Shown here: positions 1 through 10,247 of the stretch, piece by piece
Numbering within the stretch: position 1 is the first letter of the stretch
Layout of the letters: each line of letters opens with the position of its first letter
DNA from: Bradyrhizobium vignae
GTDB lineage: Bacteria; Pseudomonadota; Alphaproteobacteria; Rhizobiales; Xanthobacteraceae
DNA length: 64,000 bases
Assembly (NCBI RefSeq): GCF_004114425.1
Contig: NZ_RDQF01000030.1
Span: 21,130 to 85,129 of the forward strand
Direction of reading: 5' to 3'
The notes under the pieces: model-generated
Databases searched by the model: none
What the model was told of the DNA's origin: nothing
The model's input: the letters and a program-made list of their open reading frames with translations, nothing else
Translations under genes and position numbers: made by a program

Positions 1-37
1 CGTATCGGTTGAGTTCTGCGCCAGCGAGTTCTGTGCC

Positions 38-232
38 ATGTCTTTTGATCTTGACCTCAAGACCGTCGACCCGCAGTCGAGCTGGACGGAGATCTGGCAT
101 CTCTGGACCGTGATCGTGCCGCGCCGCTCCATCAATGGGCAGTTCGTTGTCGGCAAGGTCTGGCGCCGCCACGACGGCCGCGAATGGATCTACAAGAAAT
201 TCACGGAGTTCGACGGCGAAGAGGCGGCGTAG
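38..232 (+). CDS. conserved hypothetical protein (64 aa)
   Basis: This small soluble protein is rich in Trp and Arg, with WTEIWHLWTVIVPRR near its N-terminus and WRRHDGREWIYKKF near its C-terminus. There is no signal peptide or membrane segment and I can assign no function. From memory, similar short proteins are widespread in Bradyrhizobium. The ATG at 38 is the first in-frame start inside the window, and only 37 bases lie upstream, so a longer form starting before the window cannot be excluded. It converges on opgC with a 10-base gap. Confidence 0.6.
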   Translation: MSFDLDLKTVDPQSSWTEIWHLWTVIVPRRSINGQFVVGKVWRRHDGREWIYKKFTEFDGEEAA

Positions 233-242
233 CGGCCTCCTC

Positions 243-1415
243 TCAGGCCGCCTTCGCCTCTGCGGCCGGCTTGGCCGGTGGCGGCTTCAGCGGCTTGTCC
301 TGCTTCTTCGACCACGAGATGTAATAGGCCACCGTCGTCATGATCGCGATGCCGGCGATGCTGACGAAAATCTGCGCGAGCAGCGAGCCCGAACTCATCG
401 ACAGCTCGAAATGGCCGACGAAGGACAGGAACACGCCGACGCAGAACACGGCGAGCGACTGCTGGCCGCACACGATCAAGGGGTCGAACACCCTCCACTC
501 CAGTCCCGGCCACTCCTTCGGCACGAAGCGGATCACCAGGATCACGATCACCACGAAATGGAGGAAGCGGTACGGTGCAAGATTGGTCTTGTCGTTGGGG
601 TTGAAGGCCGCGAACAGCCATTCCGGGAGCATGCCGCCAAGAGCGGGGAAGCGGCCGGCCATGGTCATGACCAGCGCGAACAAGAGATAGCCTAGGCAGG
701 CCCACAGGGTGATTGGCGAATTGATCAGCGCCATCGAGCGCCGGGCCCCGCCCATCGCGCACCAGGCGCCGAACACGAACAGCACCTGCCAGCAATAGGG
801 GTTGAAGTACCACTGGCCGGCCGGATAGGCGTTCAGATTCCAGCCGAAATGGCGCGCGGCGAGCCACAGCACGATCGACAGCGCCATCGTCAGGTCGGGC
901 TTGCGCAGCATGAACCACAGCACCGGCGGAAACAGGCCCATCAGCACGATGTAGAGCGGCAGCACGTCGAGATTGAGCGGCTTGAAGCGCAGGAACAGGC
1001 CCTGGCGCAGCGTCTCGGTGGCATTGTCGACGAGGCCGGCGACGTTGAACTCGTTGATCATCTCGGAATCGCCGAAGCGCAGCGCGAGATAGCTGATCGA
1101 GGCGATGTAGATCACGAACAGGATGATGTGGGCGACATAAAGCTGCCAGACCCGCTTGGTCAGCCGCGTGGCGCCGACGACGAAGCCGCGCTCCAGCATC
1201 ATCCGCGCGTAGACGAAGGAGGCGGTATAGCCGGAGATGAAGACGAACAGATCGGCCGCGTCGGAAAAGCCGTAGTTGCGGGTCGTGATCCAGTTCACGA
1301 CATTGTCGGGGATATGGTCGAGAAAGATCGCCCAGTTCGCGACACCGCGAAACAGGTCGAGCCTGAGATCACGGCCCTTTTCAGGGAGCGTGGCGTTGAT
1401 GTTCAGGAAGGCCAT
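243..1415 (-). CDS. opgC: OpgC-family membrane acyltransferase
   Basis: This is a predicted multi-span inner-membrane protein of about 390 residues. OpgC proteins modify periplasmic glucans (osmoregulated or cyclic beta-glucans), usually with succinyl groups. Near the N-terminus it has the family's R-D-x-R-x-D-x-F-R-G motif (RDLRLDLFRG), then DHIPDNVVNWIT and SDAADLFVFISGY, followed by about ten hydrophobic segments. The C-terminus is a short Lys/Pro/Ala-rich tail. I chose the ATG at 1415 because it begins MAFLNINATLPEKGRDLRLD; the reading frame stays open for another 30 Arg-rich residues upstream that do not look like this family. Periplasmic glucans matter for hypo-osmotic growth and symbiosis in rhizobia. 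The substrate and acyl group are inferred from the family. Confidence 0.85.
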   Translation of the reverse strand: MAFLNINATLPEKGRDLRLDLFRGVANWAIFLDHIPDNVVNWITTRNYGFSDAADLFVFISGYTASFVYARMMLERGFVVGATRLTKRVWQLYVAHIILFVIYIASISYLALRFGDSEMINEFNVAGLVDNATETLRQGLFLRFKPLNLDVLPLYIVLMGLFPPVLWFMLRKPDLTMALSIVLWLAARHFGWNLNAYPAGQWYFNPYCWQVLFVFGAWCAMGGARRSMALINSPITLWACLGYLLFALVMTMAGRFPALGGMLPEWLFAAFNPNDKTNLAPYRFLHFVVIVILVIRFVPKEWPGLEWRVFDPLIVCGQQSLAVFCVGVFLSFVGHFELSMSSGSLLAQIFVSIAGIAIMTTVAYYISWSKKQDKPLKPPPAKPAAEAKAA

Positions 1416-1670
1416 GCGACGGGAGCTTTCGAAGGGGACGGATACGCTGGTGTCGGCGAGGCGGTGCCGCCGGGCGGGATGCCGGCGCCGGAGGCGGGTA
1501 CGCAATTGTCACGGTGCAGCATAATGACTATACCGTTGGTGAGGGTGCCGGGGAGCCGGAATCACCGATCAGTTCCCGATCGGTGTCTCTATACTATCCC
1601 CGAGATTTCCACCAACTGCCACCGTGACGCATCGAAATCGAACGAAAAGACGAAGAGGCCCGGACCAGCC

Positions 1671-1976
1671 ATGACCGCACGCATTTTCAAGCCCGCCAAG
1701 AACGCGATGCAATCCGGCCGGTCGAAGACGAAGGAATGGCAGCTCGACTACGAGCCGGAGCAGCCGCGCTCGGTCGAGCCGCTGATGGGTTGGACCTCGT
1801 CGAGCGACATGAAGCAGCAGATCACGCTGCGCTTCCACTCCAAGGAGGAGGCTATCGCCTATTGCGAGCGCAAAGGCATCGCCTACCAGGTGGTCGAGCC
1901 GCAGGAGTCGATCCGCCGGCCGGTTGCCTATGCCGACAATTTCTCGTTCCGTCGCGGCGAGCCCTGGACGCATTGA
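1671..1976 (+). CDS. NADH:ubiquinone oxidoreductase NDUFS4-family subunit
   Basis: This 101-residue protein belongs to the ETC complex I conserved-region family (NDUFS4, the 18-kDa accessory subunit). That subunit is found in alphaproteobacteria and mitochondria and sits on the peripheral arm of complex I near the NADH-oxidising module. The diagnostic features are MTARIFKPAKNAMQSGR at the start, W-x-L-x-Y and P-L-M-G-W-T-S-S-D in the middle, the RFHSKEEAIAYCERKGI segment, and the C-terminal YADNFSFRRGEPWTH. It stands alone, away from any nuo operon, as is usual for this subunit in alphaproteobacteria. The ATG at 1671 gives the expected length. Confidence 0.92.
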   Translation: MTARIFKPAKNAMQSGRSKTKEWQLDYEPEQPRSVEPLMGWTSSSDMKQQITLRFHSKEEAIAYCERKGIAYQVVEPQESIRRPVAYADNFSFRRGEPWTH

Positions 1977-1992
1977 GGGGCGGGCGGCCGCC

Positions 1993-2012
1993 GGCGGGAC
2001 AAGCCCGCCTTG
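1993..2012 (+). terminator. possible hairpin terminator after the complex I subunit gene
   Basis: GGCGGG (1993-1998) pairs with CCCGCC (2004-2009) 17 bases after the stop codon at 1976, with a five-base loop. Only two T residues follow, so intrinsic termination is plausible but weak. Confidence 0.35.
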
Positions 2013-2115
2013 ATGGCGGAGAGGCATTCCGCCCGTACGTGACAACGTCACATCGGTGGCCAGCACCCCTTGGCATCAATTCCGCTGCGTGCTTCGCTGG
2101 GGCCATGACGAGCTC

Positions 2116-2625
2116 ATGGCGAGGCGGGGTATGGCGGGGCGTGACCAGCTCGACGGCGTCGATCTGAAGATACTATCCGAACTGCAGCAGGACGGGCGGG
2201 TGCGCAACAACGAGCTGGCACTGCGGGTCGGCGTGTCGGCGCCGAACTGCCTGCGGCGGCTGAAATCGCTGTTCAGCCGGGGCGTCATCCGGGCGGTGCG
2301 CGCCGTCATCGACGAGCGGTTGCTCGGCTATGAGGTGGTGTCGTTCGTCTCGATCCAGCTCGGCAGTCAGGCCCAGCCGGTGCTGGAGACGTTCGAGAGC
2401 TCGATCGCCGCGATCCCGCGCATCCAGCAGTGCTGGCGGATTTCGGGCGACACCGACTATCTCTTGAAATGCGTCGCGCCCAGCGTCGAGAGCATGCGCC
2501 AGCAGCTCCTGCATTTCGCCGCGATGCCGAACGTGAAGAACGTCCGCAGCTTCCCCGTGCTGGGCGTCGCGAAGGATGTGCCGCTGCCGTTGCAGGAGGT
2601 CGCGGTGGCGGCGCCGGCGGGATAG
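2116..2625 (+). CDS. Lrp/AsnC-family transcriptional regulator
   Basis: This protein of about 169 residues has the two-part Lrp layout. An N-terminal winged helix-turn-helix (LDGVDLKILSELQQDGRVRN, then NELALRVGVSAPNCLRRLKSL) is followed by an alpha/beta ligand-binding RAM domain (VVSFVSIQLGSQ..., QQCWRISGDTDYLLKCVAPS). Lrp/AsnC proteins usually sense amino acids and form octameric, DNA-wrapping complexes. I chose ATG 2116; ATG 2131 (MAGRDQL) is an equally possible start, and the frame is open up to 2056. No amino-acid gene adjoins it, so its ligand and targets are unknown. The C-terminus is an Ala/Val-rich tail. Confidence 0.88.
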   Translation: MARRGMAGRDQLDGVDLKILSELQQDGRVRNNELALRVGVSAPNCLRRLKSLFSRGVIRAVRAVIDERLLGYEVVSFVSIQLGSQAQPVLETFESSIAAIPRIQQCWRISGDTDYLLKCVAPSVESMRQQLLHFAAMPNVKNVRSFPVLGVAKDVPLPLQEVAVAAPAG

Positions 2626-2686
2626 GGATCTCGAGACATCCGTACGGACCGCTCGGCATTTCACGCAATCCGAATTATTGTGCATG

Positions 2687-2702
2687 AGTTAGTCACCTAA
2701 CT
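2687..2702. other. small inverted repeat AGTTAG-tcac-CTAACT
   Basis: Two perfect 6-base arms with a 4-base spacer lie between the Lrp gene (ends 2625) and the next gene (starts 2846). It could be an operator for the downstream gene or an autoregulatory site. Nothing else supports either reading. Confidence 0.3.
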
Positions 2703-2845
2703 GTGACATGTGATTTGCGAAGCCCTGCAATGCGCTGAGCCGTGATTGTCGGGTCCCTGGGCCGGCCTAGATCCAAGGCGTGAACCTCCGCGTGCCTGGC
2801 ATGCCGAGGACTTTTTTGTGGGACCCTGAAGCAGGAAAAGACACC

Positions 2846-3142
2846 ATGACATCGATTTCGAGGGCGTTCGTCGCATCGGCCGCGACGCTGTTTGCATCTG
2901 CGTTTCTCATGATGACCGCCCCCGCAGCACAGGCCGAAGAATACTGCATCACCAACGGTGCCCAGGCGGCGCATGGCTGCGGCTATCCGACGATGGAAGC
3001 ATGCCGGGCAGCGGCTGGCGGCATCGGCGGCATCTGCTCGCAGAGCGGCGCCTCCAAGACCTCGAACGACGCGTTCGCCTTGCAGCCGAAGCAGACGCAG
3101 TCGCGCAAGCTTCGGTCGGGTGGGCAGACCAATTCGAACTGA
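2846..3142 (+). CDS. small secreted Cys-containing protein (DUF3551-like)
   Basis: This is a 98-residue precursor. A signal peptide (MTSISRAF... to AQA, about 31 residues) is followed by a mature domain with paired cysteines: EYCITNGAQAAHGCGYPTME, CRAAAGG and GICSQSG. The pattern YC...GC.Y.....C matches the DUF3551-type small exported proteins common in Bradyrhizobium, whose function is unknown. The C-terminus is polar (FALQPKQTQSRKL...). I chose ATG 2846 because AGGAAAAG at 2833-2840 is a reasonable ribosome binding site and the signal peptide begins there; an upstream in-frame start at 2780 would place extra residues before it. Confidence 0.75.
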   Translation: MTSISRAFVASAATLFASAFLMMTAPAAQAEEYCITNGAQAAHGCGYPTMEACRAAAGGIGGICSQSGASKTSNDAFALQPKQTQSRKLRSGGQTNSN

Positions 3143-3230
3143 CGCCTGAAATCTTGTCGAGCCCTGAAATGTCGCGGCCTCCGAGGCATCGCGGGGGCCG
3201 CGACTTTTTGACGTCGCGCGCCTGCGCGCC

Positions 3231-4259
3231 TCACCGATACCGGCCGCGAAACTCGCGCGGGCTTGTGCCGGTCCAGCTGCGGAAGGCGCGCGAAAAACTC
3301 TTCTCGTTGCGGAAGCCGGCGATTTCCGCGATGCGTTTGATGGGGGTGCGGCCGCGCATCAGCTCCTGTTTTGCCAGTTCGAATTTTGCTTCTTCCTTGA
3401 GGTCGCGCAGCGAGGTGGACTCCTCGCGCAGGCGGCGATGCATGGTGCGGGTGGAGAGCGCGAGCTCGCTCGCCACGTCCTCGGCGCCGAGGACCCGTCC
3501 ACGCGCATTGCGCAGCACGCGGCGGACACGCTCGACCAGCAGCCGGTCCCGCCGGTAGGGCAGCACGGTCAGCCTGAGCGCGCCCTCGAGCATGTTGTCG
3601 AGATCGGTGGCGCTGCGCGCGAGCGGCAGCGATAGATAGTGCTTGTCGAAGACGATGCGGGCATGGGCCGCGTCGAAGCGGACGTTCCTGCAAAAGATGG
3701 TCGGATAGACCGAGACGTGGCCGGGCTCGGGGTAGGGGAATTCAGCCGCGCGGAGCGCGATCTGGGAGTCGACGGCCCAACACGAGAAGCCGAGCACGTA
3801 GCGGAACAGGGTGACCAGGCAGAACTCGCGCAACGGCCCGAGGTCGCGCAGCTCACGGATCGAAACGATTGCGGTCTCTTCGCCAACCTCGAGATCGAGC
3901 AGCACGTCATCGGTGACCAGGCGGTGATGCCTGCACCAGCGCTTCAGCGCGACCTCCAGCGTCGGCGCGGTGATGGAGGCGCGGCACAGCATGCCATAGG
4001 TGCCCCAGGGCAGCCGGCGGGAAAACCAGCCGAGCGCCTCGTCGTCGAGCTCGCGCATGGCGTGGCCTGCCAGCGCCTCGAACTGGGCCGCGGTGACCCT
4101 CCCATCCGGAGAATTGAGAAGGTCCGGCGGGACTTGACCCCGGCTCAGCGCCTCCGCGGGATCGCGGCCGTATCGTTCATAGGCGGCGACCACGCCGCGG
4201 ACGAAGGCGGCGGGAGTCACAGCGCGGCGCGGGACCGCGGTGGCGGCTTGAAAAGGCAT
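3231..4259 (-). CDS. AraC-family transcriptional regulator
   Basis: This 342-residue regulator has the long N-terminal sensor domain of the arabinose-binding-domain group (AraC_binding-like/OruR type), seen in LPWGTYGMLCRASITAPTLEVALKRWCRHHRLVTDD. The C-terminal half (about 240-342) carries two helix-turn-helix units: GAEDVASELALSTRTMHRRL and TPIKRIAEIAGFRNEKSFSRAF, ending in the family signature W-x-G-x-(S/T)-P-x-x-F-R. It is divergent from the isovaleryl-CoA dehydrogenase gene across 112 bases and is the obvious candidate regulator of the leucine catabolic operon; that link is inferred from position only. Pseudomonas liu operons use a MerR-type regulator instead. Confidence 0.9.
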   Translation of the reverse strand: MPFQAATAVPRRAVTPAAFVRGVVAAYERYGRDPAEALSRGQVPPDLLNSPDGRVTAAQFEALAGHAMRELDDEALGWFSRRLPWGTYGMLCRASITAPTLEVALKRWCRHHRLVTDDVLLDLEVGEETAIVSIRELRDLGPLREFCLVTLFRYVLGFSCWAVDSQIALRAAEFPYPEPGHVSVYPTIFCRNVRFDAAHARIVFDKHYLSLPLARSATDLDNMLEGALRLTVLPYRRDRLLVERVRRVLRNARGRVLGAEDVASELALSTRTMHRRLREESTSLRDLKEEAKFELAKQELMRGRTPIKRIAEIAGFRNEKSFSRAFRSWTGTSPREFRGRYR

Positions 4260-4359
4260 CGGAATTCCCTCAGGAAAATCCTCGCCAAGTTTGGCGGAAA
4301 ATGCAACCTTTTCGACTGCAAGAGGGCCCGGACCGGGCTAGGTTCGGACCCCAAAACAC

Positions 4360-4365
4360 GGAGGA
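4360..4365 (+). promoter_or_regulatory. ribosome binding site GGAGGA fixing a TTG start
   Basis: A strong Shine-Dalgarno GGAGGA ends 6 bases before TTG at 4372. There is no in-frame ATG nearby, and the family N-terminus begins exactly here, so TTG is very likely the true start of the isovaleryl-CoA dehydrogenase gene. Confidence 0.75.
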
Positions 4366-4371
4366 ATCGCC

Positions 4372-5544
4372 TTGAACATTCCGAGCATCGATTTCGATCT
4401 AGGCGAAGACATCAGCCTGCTGCGCGACACGGTTCGCTCCTTCGTGGAGGCGGAGATCACCCCGCGCGCCGCGGAGATCGAGAAAGCCAACCTGTTCCCA
4501 GCAGACCTCTGGAAGCGCCTTGGCGACCTTGGCCTGCTCGGCATGACCGCGCCGGAGCAATATGGCGGGTCCAACATGGGCTACCTCGCCCATATTGTCG
4601 CCATGGAGGAGATTTCGCGCGGCTCGGCTGCCGTGGGGCTGTCCTACGGCGCCCATTCCAATCTCTGCGTCAACCAGATCCGTCGCAATGGCAACGACGC
4701 GCAGCGGCAGCGCTATCTGCCCAAGCTGATTTCCGGCGAGTATGTCGGCGCGCTCGCGATGTCCGAGCCCGGTGCCGGCTCCGACGTCGTCTCGATGAAG
4801 CTGCGCGCCGACAAGCGCGGCGACCGCTACGTGCTCAACGGCTCGAAGATGTGGATCACCAATGGCGGCGACGCCGACGTGCTCGTCGTCTATGCGAAGA
4901 CCGATCCGGAGGCGGGCCCGCGCGGCATGACGGCCTTCCTGATCGAGAAGGGCTTCAAAGGCTTCACCCACGGTCAGCATCTCGACAAGCTCGGCATGCG
5001 CGGCTCCAACACCTATCCCCTGTTCTTCGACGAATGCGAGGTGCCAGAGGAGAACGTGCTCGGCAAGGTGGGCGAGGGCGTCAAGGTGCTGATGTCCGGC
5101 CTCGACTATGAGCGCGCGGTGCTCTCGGGCGGCCCGCTCGGGATCATGGCGGCCTGCATGGATGCCGTCGTGCCCTACATGCACGAGCGCAAGCAGTTCG
5201 GCCAGCCGATCGGCGACTTCCAGCTGATGCAGGGCAAGCTCGCCGACATGTATTCGACATGGCAGGCCACGCGCGCCTATGTCTATGCGGTGGGGCGCGC
5301 CTGCGACCGCGCCGACCACGCGCGCACCCTGCGCAAGGATGCGGCGGCGGCGATCCTCTATTCGGCGGAGAAGGCGACGTGGATGGCGGGCGAGGCGATC
5401 CAGGCGCTCGGCGGGGTCGGCTACACCAGCGAATTCCCCGTGGGGCGTCTCTGGCGCGACGCGAAACTCTACGAGATCGGCGCCGGTACGTCCGAGGTGC
5501 GCCGCATGCTGATCGGCCGCGAGCTGATGGCCGAGACGGCTTAA
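4372..5544 (+). CDS. liuA: isovaleryl-CoA dehydrogenase
   Basis: This 390-residue FAD enzyme oxidises isovaleryl-CoA to 3-methylcrotonyl-CoA in leucine breakdown and passes electrons to ETF. It has the acyl-CoA dehydrogenase signatures in order: ALAMSEPGAGSDVVSMK, WITNGGDADVLVVYAKTD, the FAD-binding Q-A-L-G-G-V-G-Y and the C-terminal YEIGAGTSEVRRMLIGREL. The Glu in DYERAVLSGGPLG (residue 247) is where isovaleryl-CoA dehydrogenases place their catalytic base, which distinguishes it from short-chain dehydrogenases with a C-terminal Glu. It uses a TTG start behind GGAGGA. It is the first gene of a plus-strand operon with methylcrotonyl-CoA carboxylase and HMG-CoA lyase, which confirms the pathway. 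Confidence 0.96.
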   Translation: MNIPSIDFDLGEDISLLRDTVRSFVEAEITPRAAEIEKANLFPADLWKRLGDLGLLGMTAPEQYGGSNMGYLAHIVAMEEISRGSAAVGLSYGAHSNLCVNQIRRNGNDAQRQRYLPKLISGEYVGALAMSEPGAGSDVVSMKLRADKRGDRYVLNGSKMWITNGGDADVLVVYAKTDPEAGPRGMTAFLIEKGFKGFTHGQHLDKLGMRGSNTYPLFFDECEVPEENVLGKVGEGVKVLMSGLDYERAVLSGGPLGIMAACMDAVVPYMHERKQFGQPIGDFQLMQGKLADMYSTWQATRAYVYAVGRACDRADHARTLRKDAAAAILYSAEKATWMAGEAIQALGGVGYTSEFPVGRLWRDAKLYEIGAGTSEVRRMLIGRELMAETA

Positions 5545-5566
5545 CGTTCACCTCATTGGAATCATC

Positions 5567-7171
5567 ATGCCGCTCCATTCCAGCATCGATCCGTCTTCGT
5601 CAGACTTTGCACGTAACGCCGAAGCCATGCGCGCGCTCGTCGCGGATTTGCGCGAGAAGCTGAGCCAGGTCGCCGGCGGCGGTGGTGAGGCCTCGCGCAA
5701 CCGCCACACCGCGCGGGGCAAGATGTTGGCGCGCCAGCGCGTCGATCTCTTGGTCGATCCCGGCACCTCGTTCCTGGAGCTGTCGCCGCTCGCGGCCTAC
5801 GGCCTCTATGGCGGCGACGTGCATTCGGCGAGCGTCATCACGGGGGTCGGGCGCATTTCAGGGCGCGAATGCGTGATCGTCGCCAACGATGCCACCATCA
5901 AGGGCGGCACCTACTATCCGATGACGGTGAAGAAGCATCTGCGCGCCCAGGATGTCGCGCGACAGAACAATCTTCCCTGCGTCTACATGGTCGATTCCGG
6001 CGGCGCCTTCCTGCCGCTCCAGGACGAGATCTTCCCGGACGAGCGGCATTTCGGCCGCATCTTCTACAACCAGGCGCAGATGTCCTCGCAGGGCATTCCG
6101 CAGATCGCGATCGTCATGGGCTCCTGCACTGCCGGCGGCGCCTATGTTCCCGCGATGTCGGACGAGAGCATCATCGTGCGCAATCAGGGCACCATCTTCC
6201 TCGGCGGCCCGCCGCTGGTGAAGGCCGCGACCGGCGAGGTCGTCAGCGCGGAGGAGCTCGGTGGCGCAGACGTGCATTCGCGGCAATCGGGCGTGACCGA
6301 TCATTACGCTCAGAACGATGCCCATGCGATCGGCATCGCCCGGCGCATCGTCGGCACGCTCAAGCCTTCCGCGCGGCCGAACCTCAACATGCACCCGCCG
6401 CGTGAGCCGCTGTTTGCCGCTGAAGAGATTTATGGCGTGGTGCCCGTGGATGGCAGAAAGCCATTCGATGTGCGCGACATCATCGCCCGCATCGTCGACG
6501 GCTCCGAGTTCGACGAGTTCAAGAAACTCTACGGCACGACGCTGGTGTGCGGCTTCGCCCATATCTGGGGGTTTCCTGTCGGCATCATCGCCAACAACGG
6601 CATCCTGTTCAGCGAGAGCTCGCTGAAGGGCGCGCATTTCATCGAGCTGTGCTGCCAGCGCGGCATTCCGCTGGTGTTCCTGCAGAACATCACGGGCTTC
6701 ATGGTCGGCAAGAAATACGAGGCTGGCGGCATCGCACGTGACGGCGCCAAGCTGGTCACGGCAGTTGCGACCGCCTCGGTGCCGAAATTCACCGTCGTGA
6801 TCGGCGGCTCCTACGGCGCCGGCAATTACGGCATGTGCGGCCGCGCCTACTCGCCGCGCTTCCTCTGGATGTGGCCGAACGCGCGCATCTCGGTGATGGG
6901 CGGCGAGCAGGCCTCGATGGTGCTGAGCCAGGTGCGGCGCGACAACATCGAGGCCAAGGGCGATAGCTGGTCCAGGGAAGAGGAAGATAAATTCCGCGAG
7001 CCCATCCGCGCGCAATATGAGAGCCAGGGGCACCCGTATTACGCGACCGCGCGTCTGTGGGACGACGGCGTCATCGACCCGGCCGACACGCGCCTCGTGC
7101 TCGGGCTCGGCCTCTCGGCGTCGTCGAATGCGCCGATCGAGCCGACGAAATTCGGCCTGTTCAGGATGTGA
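5567..7171 (+). CDS. liuB: 3-methylcrotonyl-CoA carboxylase, beta (carboxyltransferase) subunit
   Basis: This 534-residue subunit moves the carboxyl group from carboxybiotin to 3-methylcrotonyl-CoA, forming 3-methylglutaconyl-CoA. Both halves of the crotonase-like carboxyltransferase fold are present: NRHTARGKMLARQRVDLLVDPG and GGTYYPMTVKKHLRAQDVA in the N-half, and GFPVGIIANNG, LQNITGFMVGKKYEAGGIA and GGSYGAGNYGMCGRAY in the C-half. The length matches the family (about 530-560). It follows liuA after 22 bases. Its stop overlaps the region just before liuD by a few bases, suggesting translational coupling of the two subunits. Confidence 0.96.
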   Translation: MPLHSSIDPSSSDFARNAEAMRALVADLREKLSQVAGGGGEASRNRHTARGKMLARQRVDLLVDPGTSFLELSPLAAYGLYGGDVHSASVITGVGRISGRECVIVANDATIKGGTYYPMTVKKHLRAQDVARQNNLPCVYMVDSGGAFLPLQDEIFPDERHFGRIFYNQAQMSSQGIPQIAIVMGSCTAGGAYVPAMSDESIIVRNQGTIFLGGPPLVKAATGEVVSAEELGGADVHSRQSGVTDHYAQNDAHAIGIARRIVGTLKPSARPNLNMHPPREPLFAAEEIYGVVPVDGRKPFDVRDIIARIVDGSEFDEFKKLYGTTLVCGFAHIWGFPVGIIANNGILFSESSLKGAHFIELCCQRGIPLVFLQNITGFMVGKKYEAGGIARDGAKLVTAVATASVPKFTVVIGGSYGAGNYGMCGRAYSPRFLWMWPNARISVMGGEQASMVLSQVRRDNIEAKGDSWSREEEDKFREPIRAQYESQGHPYYATARLWDDGVIDPADTRLVLGLGLSASSNAPIEPTKFGLFRM

Positions 7172-7175
7172 TGTG

Positions 7176-9191
<2,016 letters not shown>

Positions 9192-9192
9192 C

Positions 9193-10104
9193 ATGAGCGA
9201 TTCCGTCCGCATCATCGAGATGGGGCCGCGCGACGGCCTCCAGAACGAGAAGACATCAGTCAGTGTCGAGGCCCGCATAGCCTTCATCGAGGCGCTGGTT
9301 GCGGCCGGCCTCGATACGGTCGAGGTCGGCGCCTTCGTCTCGCCCAAGGCGATCCCGCAGATGGCAAGCTCGGATGCCGTGCTGCGCGGCGTCGCGCATG
9401 TGAAGGGCGCCGAATTCCACGTGCTGGTGCCGAACGAGAAGGGCTATGACGCCGCACGTGCCGCGGGCGCGAAAGTCGTCTCCGTGTTCGCGGCGGCCTC
9501 GGAAGGCTTCTCGCGCGCCAACATCAACTGTACGATTGCGGAGTCCATCGGGCGGTTCAAGCCTGTGCTGGCGCGCGCCAAGGCGGACGGCGTCAAGGTG
9601 CGCGGCTATATCTCCTGCGTGCTGGGCTGTCCGTTCGACGGCGAGATCGAGCCAAAGGCGGTCGCCGACCTCGCGAGCACGCTGTTCGAGCTCGGCTGCT
9701 ACGAGATCTCGCTCGGCGACACCATCGGCGTCGGTACGCCCAGCAAGGCAAAAGAGATGCTGCGCGCGGTCAGCGCCAACATTCCCGTCGGCAAGCTCGC
9801 GATGCATTTCCACGACACCTACGGGCAGGCGCTCGCCAATCTCTATGCCGGGATGGAGGAGGGCGTCCGCGTCATCGACGCTGCCGCCGGCGGCCTCGGC
9901 GGCTGTCCCTATGCGCCGGGCGCGACGGGCAACGTCGCGACCGAGGATGTCGTCTACATGCTCGAGGGCATGGGCATCAGGACCGGCGTCGATATGGACC
10001 GGCTGCTGGCGGCGACCAACGCGATGAGCGGCGTGCTCGGCAAGCCGCCCGTAAGCCGCGTGGCGTCCGCGCTGAATGCGAAGAAGAGGCGAGCCGTCTC
10101 CTAG
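9193..10104 (+). CDS. liuE: hydroxymethylglutaryl-CoA lyase
   Basis: This 303-residue TIM-barrel lyase splits HMG-CoA into acetyl-CoA and acetoacetate, the last step of leucine degradation. It shows MGPRDGLQNE (catalytic Arg/Asp region), SCVLGCPFDGE, the metal-binding HFHDTYGQA, and the active-site loop GLGGCPYAPGATGNVATED with its catalytic Cys. It starts one base after the liuD stop. The methylglutaconyl-CoA hydratase that should act between the carboxylase and this enzyme is not encoded in the operon and must lie elsewhere. Confidence 0.96.
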   Translation: MSDSVRIIEMGPRDGLQNEKTSVSVEARIAFIEALVAAGLDTVEVGAFVSPKAIPQMASSDAVLRGVAHVKGAEFHVLVPNEKGYDAARAAGAKVVSVFAAASEGFSRANINCTIAESIGRFKPVLARAKADGVKVRGYISCVLGCPFDGEIEPKAVADLASTLFELGCYEISLGDTIGVGTPSKAKEMLRAVSANIPVGKLAMHFHDTYGQALANLYAGMEEGVRVIDAAAGGLGGCPYAPGATGNVATEDVVYMLEGMGIRTGVDMDRLLAATNAMSGVLGKPPVSRVASALNAKKRRAVS

Positions 10105-10110
10105 TTCTCC

Positions 10111-10230
10111 GTCATTGCGAGCCAACGGGTCCGCGCGAGCGCGGCCCGATGACAGGCTCCGCGAGGCAATCCAGAATCCCTCCGCGGAGCAACCCTGGAT
10201 TGCTTCGTCGCAAGCGCTCCTCGCAATGAC
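10111..10230. repeat. palindromic intergenic repeat of the Bradyrhizobium gtcattgcgag type
   Basis: The outer ends GTCATTGCGA (10111-10120) and TCGCAATGAC (10221-10230) are perfect reverse complements. Inner arms repeat the pattern: GCAATCCAG is matched by CTGGATTGC. It sits exactly between the convergent liuE and DHDPS-family genes and could fold into a long hairpin acting as a two-way terminator. From memory, near-identical copies are scattered in Bradyrhizobium and Rhodopseudomonas genomes. Confidence 0.85.
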
Positions 10231-10247
10231 GACTGAGAGAGCTTTCG

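Noticed and set aside
1564..1584. Hairpin ACCGATC...GATCGGT upstream of the complex I subunit gene as a riboswitch
   Set aside because: It is a single short stem with no conserved aptamer features; it could be an operator but nothing supports this.
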